Assembly: GCF_013409045.1 (NCBI RefSeq)
Contig: NZ_JACCBT010000001.1
Coordinates: 4,898,001 to 4,962,000 of the forward strand
Direction: 5' to 3'
DNA: 64,000 nucleotides
DNA from: Actinomadura citrea
Lineage (GTDB): Bacteria; Actinomycetota; Actinomycetes; Streptosporangiales; Streptosporangiaceae
Part shown: positions 24,606-32,573 of the stretch, one piece after another
Position numbering within the stretch: the stretch's first letter is position 1
Layout: the number at the start of each line of letters is the position of its first letter
The notes under the pieces: generated by a model
Database searches by the model: none
The model's input: the letters and a program-made list of their open reading frames with translations, nothing else
What the model was told of the DNA's origin: nothing
Translations under genes and position numbers: made by a program

Positions 24606-26371
24606 CACACCCCGCCCCACCCGTCACCCGGCGGCGCGTCCGCGGCGACGGCGTCGACCTCGCCGTCTACGAGCAGGGCGACCGGTCGCGCCCGACCGTG
24701 CTGCTGGTCCACGGCTACCCCGACACCCACGCCGTCTGGGACGAGGTGGCCGCGCGGCTCGCCGAGCGGTTCCACGTCGTCCGCTACGACGTGCGCGGCG
24801 CGGGCGCCTCGTCCCGTCCGTTCGGACGGAGGCGCTACACGTTCGAGTACCTGATGGCCGACATGGAGGCCGTCCTGGACGCGACCGCGCCCGAGCGCAA
24901 GGTGCACCTGGTGGGGCACGACTGGGGCTCCATCCAGTCGTGGGAGGCGGTCTGCACGACGCCGGACCGCTTCGCGTCGTTCACCTCGATCTCCGGCCCC
25001 TGCCTGGACCACGTCGCGCACTGGACGCGGCGGAACCTGGCGCGCCCCACCCCCGCCAACCTGCGGCGGGCGGCCGGGCAGGCCGTCCGCTCCTGGTACA
25101 TCTACTTCTTCCAGACGCCGGGGCTGCCGGAGCTGCTGTGGCGGGCCGGGATGGCGAAGCCGTTCGCCAAGGCCCTGGAACTCGGCGAGGGCGTCCCGCC
25201 CCGGCCGGGCCACCCGGCCAGGACGATGGCGCGCGACGCCGCGGCCGGGGTCGGGCTGTACCGGGCGAACATGCTCCAGCGGCTGCGCCGCCCGCGCGAG
25301 CGGCGCACGGACGTCCCGACTCAGGTCATCGTCCCGACCAGGGACCTGTTCGTCTCGCCGCACCTGGTCGGCGGGCTGGCCGGGCGCGTCCCGAACCTGT
25401 CGCTGCGCACGCTCAAGGCCGGGCACTGGGTGCCCCGCAGCCACCCCGACGTCGTCGCCCGCTGGGTCACCGAGCACATCACCGGCGTCCAGGGCGGTCC
25501 GCTCGCCGCCGCCGAGGCGCGCGCGCTCAGGCGGGCCAGGGTGACTCCGAGCCGGCGGTCCTTCGACGGGTCCCTCGTCGTCGTCACGGGCGCGGGGAGC
25601 GGGATCGGCCGCGCCACCGCGCTGGCCTTCGCCGAACGAGGCGCCGAGGTGGTCGCCGCCGACCTCGACGCGGACGCCGCCGAGCGCACCGCCGAACTCG
25701 CCGGCCTCCTCGGCCCGGCGGGACACGCCTTCCAGGTGGACGTGTCCGACCGCGGCGCGATGGAGGACTTCGCCAAGGCGGTCGTGCACGAGCACGGGGT
25801 ACCGGACGTCGTGGTCAACAACGCCGGGATCGGCATGGCCGGCCCGTTCCTGGAGCACGGCACCGACGACTGGCGCAGGGTCCTGGACGTCAACCTGTGG
25901 GGCGTCCTCCACGGCTCACGGCTCTTCGCCAAGCAGATGGTGGAGCGGGGGCAGGGCGGCCACATCGTCAACACCTCCTCGGCCGCCGCGTTCACGCCGT
26001 CCCGCGCGCTGCCCGCCTACGCGACCAGCAAGGCGGCCGTGCTGATGCTGTCGGAGTGCCTGCGCGCCGAGCTGAAGGGCGAGGGCATCGGGGTCAGCGC
26101 CGTCTGCCCGGGGATCGTCAACACCAACATCACCCGCACGTCCCGCTTCGTCGGCCAGAACGAGGAGGACGAGGCTCGCAGCCGGCAGCGCGTCGCGCGC
26201 GCCTACGCCCGGCGCAACTACGGACCGGACCGCGTGGCGGAGCAGATCGTCGCGGCCGTCCGCGACGACCGCGCGGTCGTCCCGGTGACGCCGGAGGCAC
26301 GCCTGGGCTACCTCGGGTCGCGCGTGGCGCCGGGCGTGATGCGGCTGCTGGCCCGGCTCGACGTGGGCTGA
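24602..26371 (+). CDS. EphD-like bifunctional protein: alpha/beta hydrolase (epoxide-hydrolase type) fused to SDR
   Basis: 589 residues. Residues 1-300: an epoxide-hydrolase-type alpha/beta fold with HGYPDTHAVWD and nucleophile Asp in GHDWGSIQSW, and catalytic His in KAGHWVPRSHP. Residues 320-589: short-chain dehydrogenase with TGAGSGIGRA, NNAGIG, Ser in NTSSAAAF and Y-x3-K in YATSKAA. The same domain order and size are found in mycobacterial EphD (Rv2214c), which has been linked to mycolic-acid/lipid modification. The start ATG overlaps the M24 stop. A true single frame runs through both domains, so this is a fusion and not an assembly artefact. The substrate in this organism is unknown. Confidence 0.88.
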   Translation: MTHPAPPVTRRRVRGDGVDLAVYEQGDRSRPTVLLVHGYPDTHAVWDEVAARLAERFHVVRYDVRGAGASSRPFGRRRYTFEYLMADMEAVLDATAPERKVHLVGHDWGSIQSWEAVCTTPDRFASFTSISGPCLDHVAHWTRRNLARPTPANLRRAAGQAVRSWYIYFFQTPGLPELLWRAGMAKPFAKALELGEGVPPRPGHPARTMARDAAAGVGLYRANMLQRLRRPRERRTDVPTQVIVPTRDLFVSPHLVGGLAGRVPNLSLRTLKAGHWVPRSHPDVVARWVTEHITGVQGGPLAAAEARALRRARVTPSRRSFDGSLVVVTGAGSGIGRATALAFAERGAEVVAADLDADAAERTAELAGLLGPAGHAFQVDVSDRGAMEDFAKAVVHEHGVPDVVVNNAGIGMAGPFLEHGTDDWRRVLDVNLWGVLHGSRLFAKQMVERGQGGHIVNTSSAAAFTPSRALPAYATSKAAVLMLSECLRAELKGEGIGVSAVCPGIVNTNITRTSRFVGQNEEDEARSRQRVARAYARRNYGPDRVAEQIVAAVRDDRAVVPVTPEARLGYLGSRVAPGVMRLLARLDVG

Positions 26372-26421
26372 CCGCGGCCCTCTCGCGGGCGCCCGTAAGG
26401 TGATCGGGGGAGGGATGCCGC

Positions 26422-28035
26422 ATGGCTGACGCCGTGGTCGTCGGCGCGGGGCACAACGGTCTCGTCGCCGCCAACATGCTGGCCGACGCCGGGTGGGACG
26501 TGGAGGTGCTCGAGGCGCAGCCCGAACCGGGCGGCGCGGTGCGCAGCGACCGGGGCGTCCACCCCGACTACGTGAGCGACCTGTGCAGCGCGTTCTACCC
26601 GCTCGGCGTCGCGTCGCCCGCGATGCGGGCGCTGGAACTGGAGCGGCACGGCCTCCGCTGGCGGCACGCGCCCGCCGTCCTCGCCCATCCGCTCCCGGAC
26701 GGGCGCTGCGCCGTCCTCGAGCGCGACCGCCACGCGACCGCCGCCGGCCTCGACGCGCTCGGCGCGGGCGACGGCGAGGCGTGGCTGCGGCTCTGCCGCC
26801 TGTGGGACGACATGGGAGAGGACGTCCTGCGCGCCCTGTTCACCCCGTTCCCGCCGGTCCGGGCCGCGCTCCCCCTGCTGAGGTCGGCGCGCCGGGCGGG
26901 CGGGCTCCGCGCCCTGCGCACCCTGCTGGCCCCCGTCCGCACGCTCGGGGAGCAGGAGTTCGCCGGGCCCGGCGGCCCGCTGCTGCTCGCCGGGTCGGCG
27001 CTGCACACCGACATGTTCCCCGAGTCGACCGCGGGGTCGCTGTTCGGCTGGCTGCTCGCCATGACCGGGCAGCGGTACGGGTGGCCGGTCCCCGAAGGCG
27101 GCGCGGGCGAGCTGACGGCGGCGCTCGTGCGGCGGCTGGAGTCGCGCGGCGGGCGCGTCCGCTGCGGCACCCCGGTCGCCTCCGTCGTCGTGCGGGACGG
27201 GCGCGCGCTCGGCGTCCGCACCGCGTCCGGCGAACCGGTGCGCGCGGCCAGGGCCGTCCTCGCCGACGTTTCGGCCCCCGCCCTCTACGGGGGCCTGGTC
27301 GGCTGGGCGGATCTGCCGGCCTCGCTGCGCGCCGACATGAGCCGCTTCGTCTGGGACCACGCCACCTTCAAGGTCGACTGGGCGCTGTCCGGGCCGATCC
27401 CCTGGGCGGCGGACGGCGCCGGGCGCGCCGGGACCGTCCACCTGTCCCCCGGCCTGGACGCGATGACCGACTACAGCTCGCAGCTGGCCACCGGGCGCGT
27501 CCCCTCCGAGCCGTTCGCGCTCCTCGGCCAGATGACGACCGCCGACCCCGCCCGCTCCCCCGCCGGAACCGAGTCGGTCTGGGCGTACACCCACGTCCCG
27601 CACCAGGTGAAGGCCGACGCGGGGCCGGACGGCATCACCGGCGTCTGGGACGGGCGCGAGCGCGACGCCATGGCGGACCGCGTCGAGAACGTCGTGGAGC
27701 GCCTCGCCCCCGGCTTCCGCTCCCGCGTCATCGACCGCCGCGTCACCGCGCCGCCCGCGTTCCAGGACCATGACGCCAACCTGCGCGGCGGTGCGCTCAA
27801 CGGCGGCACGGCCATGCCGCACCAGCAACTGCTGTTCCGTCCGGTCCCCGGCCTCGGGCGCGCCGAGACGCCGGTCGCGGGCCTGTACCTCGCGTCGGCC
27901 TCCGCGCACCCGGGCGGCGGCGTGCACGGCGCGTGCGGCGCCAACGCGGCCCGGGCCGCCCTCGCCCACGCCGGCCCGGCGGGCCGCCTGCTCGCCCCGG
28001 CGCTCGGCGCGGTGTCGCGCCTCCTCGCCCCCTGA
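26422..28035 (+). CDS. FAD-dependent phytoene-desaturase-like (CrtI/PYROXD2) oxidoreductase
   Basis: 537 residues. The N-terminal dinucleotide-binding fold is VVVGAGHNGLVAANMLADAGWDVEVLEA (Gly9 to Glu32), followed by GGAVRS as in carotenoid desaturases. The C-terminal block LYLASASAHPGGGVHGACGANAARAAL is the second FAD-binding motif. It may oxidise or isomerise a hydrophobic substrate. No phytoene synthase or other carotenoid gene is present, so carotenoid biosynthesis is not supported. It closes the 22694-28035 cluster, 50 bp after the EphD-like gene. Confidence 0.82.
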   Translation: MADAVVVGAGHNGLVAANMLADAGWDVEVLEAQPEPGGAVRSDRGVHPDYVSDLCSAFYPLGVASPAMRALELERHGLRWRHAPAVLAHPLPDGRCAVLERDRHATAAGLDALGAGDGEAWLRLCRLWDDMGEDVLRALFTPFPPVRAALPLLRSARRAGGLRALRTLLAPVRTLGEQEFAGPGGPLLLAGSALHTDMFPESTAGSLFGWLLAMTGQRYGWPVPEGGAGELTAALVRRLESRGGRVRCGTPVASVVVRDGRALGVRTASGEPVRAARAVLADVSAPALYGGLVGWADLPASLRADMSRFVWDHATFKVDWALSGPIPWAADGAGRAGTVHLSPGLDAMTDYSSQLATGRVPSEPFALLGQMTTADPARSPAGTESVWAYTHVPHQVKADAGPDGITGVWDGRERDAMADRVENVVERLAPGFRSRVIDRRVTAPPAFQDHDANLRGGALNGGTAMPHQQLLFRPVPGLGRAETPVAGLYLASASAHPGGGVHGACGANAARAALAHAGPAGRLLAPALGAVSRLLAP

Positions 28036-28066
28036 CCGGGGCGGGAAGGCGCGACCGGGGACGCCG

Positions 28067-29521
28067 TCAGGCGGCCGTGGCCTCCTCCGCCGACAGCGGC
28101 CTCGCCACGTCCTCCAGGGAACGCTGCGCCGCCTCGACGCCGATGGCCAGCTCCACCAGCCCGGCGGCGATCATCAGCCCGGCGCCCAGGTAGTAGCCGT
28201 TCACGACGTTCGCCACCTTCTCGGTCTCCACCAGGCGCCCGAACAGCGCGGGCCCGACCACTCCGCCGAGGCCCGTCCCGACCGCGTAGAACGCGGCGAT
28301 CGCCATCGCCCGGGTCTCCATCGGGAAGATCTCGCTGACCGTGAGGTAGGCCGACGACGCCCCGGCGGAGGCGAAGAAGAACACCGCGCACCAGCAGGCC
28401 GTCAGCGTCCAGGCGTCGAGCAGGTCCGCGCGGAACAGCAGCCCGGTCCCGACCAGCAGCACACCGGAGATCACGTAGGACGCCGTGACCATCGTCCTGC
28501 GGCCGACCGTGTCGAACAGCCTGCCGAGGAAGAACGCGCCCAGGAAGTTCCCGATGCCGATCGGGATCAGGTAGTAGCCGACCTTCGCGTCGGGGACGTC
28601 GAAGAACGTGCTGAGCACGAGCGCGTAGGTGAAGTAGACGGCGTTGTAGAGGAACGCCTGCCCGATGAACAGCGACAGGCCGAGGACCGTCCTACGCGGG
28701 TAGCGGCGCACGGCCGTCGAGGCGATCTCCCCGAACGAGACGACACGGCGCTGCCGGACCCGGATGCTCTCCCGGGGCTCCTCCAGGGGCTCGCCGGTCT
28801 CCTCGGTGATCTCCCGTTCGATGCCGCCGACCACGCGCTCGGCCTCGTCCTCGCGCCCGTGGATGAACAGCCAGCGCGGGCTCTCGGGCACCATCCGGCG
28901 AACGAACAGCACCCCGAGGCCGAGGACGGCCCCGAGCGCGAACAGGGCCCGCCAGCCGAGGTCCTCGGGGAGGAGGTCGCCGTTCAGCACCGGGATCGAC
29001 AGCGCCGCCGCGATGGACGTGCCGATCCAGAACGAGCCGTTCACCACCACGTCCACCCGGCCCCGCACCCGCGCCGGGATCAGTTCGTCGATCGCCGAGT
29101 TGATCGCGGCGTACTCGCCGCCGATGCCGGCACCGGTGAGGAACCGGCAGGCGTAGAACCACAGCGGGTTGAACGAGAACGCGGTCGCGACCGTCGCCGC
29201 CAGGTACAGCGCGAGCGTGGCGATGAAGAGCTTCTTGCGCCCGAACCGGTCGGTCAGATGCCCGAAGAACAGGGCGCCCAGGCAGGCACCGATGACGTAG
29301 ATGGACGCGGCCAGCCCGACCTGCCCGTCCGTCAGCCCGAGGCCCCCCGACGCGTCGGTGAGCCGCGGGCCGATGACGCCGACGACGGTCACCTCCAGGC
29401 CGTCGAGGATCCAGACCGCGCCGAGGCCGATCAGGACCGTCCAGTGCCAGCGTGACCACGGCAACCGGTCGAGCCGTGCCGGGATCTCCGTTTCGATGGT
29501 TCGCTCTGCCGTCATCGCCAT
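28067..29521 (-). CDS. MFS transporter, metabolite:proton symporter type
   Basis: 484 residues, 12 TM segments. Signature elements are GHLTDRFGRKKLF (loop 2-3), RFLTGAGIGGEYAAINSAIDELIPARVRG (loop 4-5) and PESPRWLFIHGRE (loop 6-7), which place it with the sugar-porter/MHS-type importers rather than drug exporters. The substrate is not determinable. Start ATG at 29521 or 29515. Its upstream region has CGGCATAA repeats. It is convergent with the CrtI-like gene (31 bp between). Confidence 0.85.
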   Translation of the reverse strand: MAMTAERTIETEIPARLDRLPWSRWHWTVLIGLGAVWILDGLEVTVVGVIGPRLTDASGGLGLTDGQVGLAASIYVIGACLGALFFGHLTDRFGRKKLFIATLALYLAATVATAFSFNPLWFYACRFLTGAGIGGEYAAINSAIDELIPARVRGRVDVVVNGSFWIGTSIAAALSIPVLNGDLLPEDLGWRALFALGAVLGLGVLFVRRMVPESPRWLFIHGREDEAERVVGGIEREITEETGEPLEEPRESIRVRQRRVVSFGEIASTAVRRYPRRTVLGLSLFIGQAFLYNAVYFTYALVLSTFFDVPDAKVGYYLIPIGIGNFLGAFFLGRLFDTVGRRTMVTASYVISGVLLVGTGLLFRADLLDAWTLTACWCAVFFFASAGASSAYLTVSEIFPMETRAMAIAAFYAVGTGLGGVVGPALFGRLVETEKVANVVNGYYLGAGLMIAAGLVELAIGVEAAQRSLEDVARPLSAEEATAA

Positions 29522-29543
29522 GGATCCCTTGGTTCCCGATCTA

Positions 29544-29569
29544 CGGCATTTATGCCGCCCTTATGCCGT
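29544..29569. promoter_or_regulatory. Candidate operator: palindrome plus repeated half-site upstream of MFS gene
   Basis: CGGCAT-TT-ATGCCG (29544-29557) is a perfect palindrome, and the half ATGCCGT recurs at 29563-29569. Read on the minus strand, CGGCATAA is present twice, 11 bp apart, about one helical turn. It lies 23-48 bp before the MFS start. The remaining bases up to 29710 show nothing recognisable. Confidence 0.45.
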
Positions 29570-29710
29570 CGCCAGACCGGGATGACTCACCGGCCAGGGG
29601 TTTCCCTGAAGGCCGGAACATGCGAGTTTGGCAGGGACAAGGCCCGGCCAGCGGCCCCGTCCGGGCGGCCGCCGTCCCCCGGGCCCGAAACCGGCACCGG
29701 AGCGTGAGGC

Positions 29711-30145
29711 ATGCGAATTCGCGACATCCTGCGGAGGAAGGGAGACGCGGTGGCCACGGTACGGCCCGAGGCCACCGTGCGGCAGCTCCTCGTCGTCCTG
29801 GCGGAGCACAACATCGGAGCGACGGTGGTCTCGCCCGACGGCGCCTCGATCGCCGGCATCGTGTCCGAACGGGACGTGGTGCGGCGGCTGCACGAGCACG
29901 GCGCGGCGCTGCTCGACCGTCCCGTCTCGGAGATCATGACCGCCGAGGTCCGCACCTGCGGCCCGGGCGACCAGGTGGAGGACCTGCGCCACGCCATGAC
30001 CGAGCACCGGTTCCGGCACGTGCCCGTCGTCGTGGACGGCCGGCTCGTCGGGATCGTCAGCATCGGCGACGTCGTCAAGAGCGCCATCGACGAGCTGGAG
30101 AGCGAGCGCGAGCACCTGGTCGACTACATCCAGCGCGCTCCCTGA
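29711..30145 (+). CDS. Tandem CBS-domain protein
   Basis: 144 residues comprising one Bateman module. CBS1 spans about 10-68 (TVRPEATVRQLLVVLAEHNIGATVVSPDGASIAGIVSERDVVRRL) and CBS2 about 75-130 (IMTAEVRTCGPGDQVEDLRHAMTEHRFRHVPVVVDGRLVGIVSIGDVVK). Such modules bind adenine nucleotides or similar ligands and act as sensors, but stand-alone members have no defined target. The C-terminal helix (DELESEREHLVDYIQRAP) is typical of the family. It converges with the MocR gene. Confidence 0.88.
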   Translation: MRIRDILRRKGDAVATVRPEATVRQLLVVLAEHNIGATVVSPDGASIAGIVSERDVVRRLHEHGAALLDRPVSEIMTAEVRTCGPGDQVEDLRHAMTEHRFRHVPVVVDGRLVGIVSIGDVVKSAIDELESEREHLVDYIQRAP

Positions 30146-30173
30146 CGCCCGCCGGACGCAGCGGCCGCCCCCG

Positions 30174-31667
30174 TCAGACGTAGGCGGGCAGGGGCCGCGC
30201 CGCCGGCGCCGCCTCGGCCTCGCGCTGGGCGAGGGCCAACCGCCGCACCGCCAGGCGCAGCGTGTCCGGTGGCAGCACGTAGGGCAGCCGCACGTAGTCC
30301 TCCAGCACGCCGTCCGTCCCGAACACCGGGCCGGCGACGACGCGGACGCCGAGCCGCTCGGACGCCTCGGCGAGCCGGGAGGCGATCGGCGCGCCGATCC
30401 TCGCCCACAGCGACATGCCCCCGTCCGGGAGCCGGAACTCCCAGCCCGGCAGCAGCTCGCGCAGCGCCGCGGCGAGCGCGTCGCGGCCGCGCAGCAGGTT
30501 CGCGGCGCGTTCGGCGCGGACCTCCTCCACCCGCAGCAGCAGTTCCCGGACGATCAGCTGGTCCAGGACCGGGCTCGCCATGTCGAACGGCTCGCGGGCC
30601 AGCACGAGGCGGCGGGCCAGCGGGGCGGTGGCGCGGATCCACCCGATCCGCAGCCCGCCCCACAGCAGCTTGGAGGCCGACCCGATCGTGACGACCCGGC
30701 CGCCGCCGTCGAAGGCGGCCAGCGGCGGCTCGCGCGGAGCCTCGGGGTCGTGGGCGAGCTCGGCGAAGGTCTCGTCGGCGACGAGGAACGCGTCCGCGCG
30801 CCGCCCGGCGTCGACGAGCCCGGCCCGGTCCCGCGCCCGCATCAGGTACCCGGTCGGGTTCTGGAAGTCGGGGATCAGGTACGCCATCCGGACCGCGGCC
30901 TGCCGCATGGCGCCCGCGGCGAGCTCGACGTCCCAGCCCTCGTTGACGCCGACGGGGACGAGCCGGGCGCCGCGGCGGCGCAGCGCACCGAGCGCGTGCG
31001 GGTAGGTGGGGCGCTCGACCATCACCGCGTCGCCCGGCTCCACCAGCAGCTGGGTCAGCAACGTGAACGCGTGCTGCGCGCCGGTGGTGACGACGATCTG
31101 GTCGGCGCGCGTCGCGACGCCGCGCGCGGTGTAGCCGTCCGCGATGACCTGCCGCAGGCTCGCCAGCCCGGCGGGCTCGTAGCCCGGGCCCGAGCTGTAA
31201 CGGGGCAGCTCGTCGACGGCGGCGGCGACCGCCTCTTCGAAGATCGCGGGGGCGCCGGGAGCGGCGCAGCCGAGGTCGATGAACGAGGGGTCGTCCGGCG
31301 CGGGGTGGGCCATGCCGTACCGGTGGCCGGCGGGGACCGCGTCGCCCGGCGCGCCGCGGAGCGCGCCGGGCGGCTCGGCCGACGACATGCGGACCGGGGG
31401 CAGCGCCGTCCAGCTCCCCGCGCCCTGCCTGCTCTGGACGTAGCCCTCGTCGCGGAGCCGGTCGTAGGCGGTCGTCACGGTGGTGCGGCTGACGCCGAGG
31501 GCGGCGGCCAGGTCGCGTTCGGCGGGCAGGCGCGTGCGCAGCGCGAGCCTGCCGTCCAGGACGAGGGCGCGCAGCGACCGGGCCACCGCCGCATAGACGG
31601 GACGCTCCCCGGACACGTCCCCGAGCAGCCGGGCCAGGTGCGGGCCGCTCACGTAGCGCGTGCTCAT
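30174..31667 (-). CDS. MocR/PdxR-type regulator (GntR HTH + PLP aminotransferase-like domain)
   Basis: 497 residues from the ATG at 31667 (GGGAAAG upstream); GTG at 31676 is less likely. Residues 1-90: GntR-type winged helix (LPAERDLAAALGVSRTTVTTAYDRLRDEGYVQSRQGAGSW). The rest is a fold-type-I aminotransferase domain with the PLP Lys in IGSASKLLWGGLRIGW and NPTGYLM. Such proteins use PLP or its adducts as effectors. The divergent neighbour encodes a YczE-type membrane protein, a pairing frequently seen with MocR regulators. The operator is probably the inverted repeat at 31670-31692. Confidence 0.88.
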   Translation of the reverse strand: MSTRYVSGPHLARLLGDVSGERPVYAAVARSLRALVLDGRLALRTRLPAERDLAAALGVSRTTVTTAYDRLRDEGYVQSRQGAGSWTALPPVRMSSAEPPGALRGAPGDAVPAGHRYGMAHPAPDDPSFIDLGCAAPGAPAIFEEAVAAAVDELPRYSSGPGYEPAGLASLRQVIADGYTARGVATRADQIVVTTGAQHAFTLLTQLLVEPGDAVMVERPTYPHALGALRRRGARLVPVGVNEGWDVELAAGAMRQAAVRMAYLIPDFQNPTGYLMRARDRAGLVDAGRRADAFLVADETFAELAHDPEAPREPPLAAFDGGGRVVTIGSASKLLWGGLRIGWIRATAPLARRLVLAREPFDMASPVLDQLIVRELLLRVEEVRAERAANLLRGRDALAAALRELLPGWEFRLPDGGMSLWARIGAPIASRLAEASERLGVRVVAGPVFGTDGVLEDYVRLPYVLPPDTLRLAVRRLALAQREAEAAPAARPLPAYV

Positions 31668-31669
31668 AC

Positions 31670-31692
31670 GAGCCACTTTCCCACATTGGCTC
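31670..31692. promoter_or_regulatory. Inverted repeat GAGCCA-N11-TGGCTC between MocR and YczE genes
   Basis: GAGCCA (31670-31675) and TGGCTC (31687-31692) form a perfect 6-bp inverted repeat in the divergent intergenic region, immediately upstream of the MocR start. TACAAT follows at 31693. It is the best candidate for the MocR binding site, acting on both promoters. Confidence 0.5.
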
Positions 31693-31761
31693 TACAATCA
31701 CCAGTCCACTGAGCGCCAGAGTGGTCCGCAACGATGGCCGCCAGTGGATCGGAAGCTTGAA

Positions 31762-32400
31762 ATGGCCTTGATGACGCGCCGCCTGGTGCAGCTCTACATT
31801 GGATTGGCCTTGTACGGGCTCGGGATCGCCCTCCAGGTGTCGTCCGGCCTCGGCAACGACCCCTGGGACGTCTTCCACCAGGGGCTCTCGCGGCGCTTCG
31901 GCCTGTCGATGGGCGCCTGGATCATCATCACGGGCGCGGTCGTGATGCTCGCGTGGATCCCGATGCGGCAGCGGCCCGGCATCGGGACCGTCAGCAACGT
32001 CGTCCTCATCGGCGTCTTCGCCGACCTGTTCCTGTGGCTGCTGCCCGCTCCGGACGCGCTCGCCGGCCGCTGGGCCTATCTGATCGCCGCCGTGCTCGTG
32101 GGCGGCTTCGCCACCGGCTGCTACATCGGCGCCGGCCTGGGCCCGGGCCCCCGGGACGGGCTGATGACCGGGCTCGCGGCGCGCGGCCACTCGATCCGGG
32201 TGGTCCGGACGGCGATCGAGCTGGGCGTGCTGGCGGTCGGCTGGCTGCTGGGCGGCACCGTCGGCGTTGGAACGGTCCTCTACGCCGTGGCGATCGGGCC
32301 GCTGACCCACGTCCTGCTGCCCCGGCTGACCGTCCGGGCCCGCACGCCCGCGCCCGCGCCCGAACCCGAGCCCGAGCCCGAGCCCGCCGGCGTCTGCTAG
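31762..32400 (+). CDS. YczE/YitT-type integral membrane protein
   Basis: 212 residues, five or six TM segments. LYIGLALYGLGIALQVSSGLGNDPWDVFHQGLSRRFGLS at the N-terminus and ATGCYIGAGLGPGPRDGLMTGLA in the second half are repeats typical of the YczE/YyaS/YitT family. A transport role, perhaps for a B6 vitamer or related compound, is suggested only by its MocR partner. The C-terminal tail is a Pro-Glu repeat (PEPEPEPEP). The TAG stop sits in a CTAG tetranucleotide, the left boundary of a MITE-like insertion. Start ATG 31762 or 31771. Confidence 0.8.
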   Translation: MALMTRRLVQLYIGLALYGLGIALQVSSGLGNDPWDVFHQGLSRRFGLSMGAWIIITGAVVMLAWIPMRQRPGIGTVSNVVLIGVFADLFLWLLPAPDALAGRWAYLIAAVLVGGFATGCYIGAGLGPGPRDGLMTGLAARGHSIRVVRTAIELGVLAVGWLLGGTVGVGTVLYAVAIGPLTHVLLPRLTVRARTPAPAPEPEPEPEPAGVC

Positions 32401-32573
32401 GGCCTGTCTCGAGGTGGCCTCGGGCACGCGCGCGAACGCGTGACCTGCCCGGTGCAGCGAAGCCGGAGGCGAGCGAAACCGGGCTGATCGCGAAGCGATG
32501 CCGCGTTCGCCCAGGCCCCGTCATGTAGCGAGCCGCCAGGCGAGCGAAGTGGGCCGGGACTTTGAAACACAGC
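32401..32573. mobile_element. 173-bp MITE-like element flanked by CTAG duplications
   Basis: The segment lies between two CTAG copies (32397-32400 and 32574-32577). Its left end GGCCTGTCTCGAGG and the reverse complement of its right end, GCTGTGTTTCAAAG, are similar imperfect terminal inverted repeats. Inside there are two related GGCGAGCGAA units (32468 and 32539). CTAG target duplication is seen with some IS5-type elements, so it may be a non-autonomous derivative of one. It has no coding capacity. It separates the convergent stop codons of yczE and glycerate kinase, which otherwise would share one CTAG. Confidence 0.5.

Noticed and set aside
26422..28035. Carotenoid biosynthesis cluster suggested by the CrtI-like enzyme
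   Set aside because: No phytoene synthase, GGPP synthase or cyclase gene is adjacent; the FAD enzyme alone does not support it.
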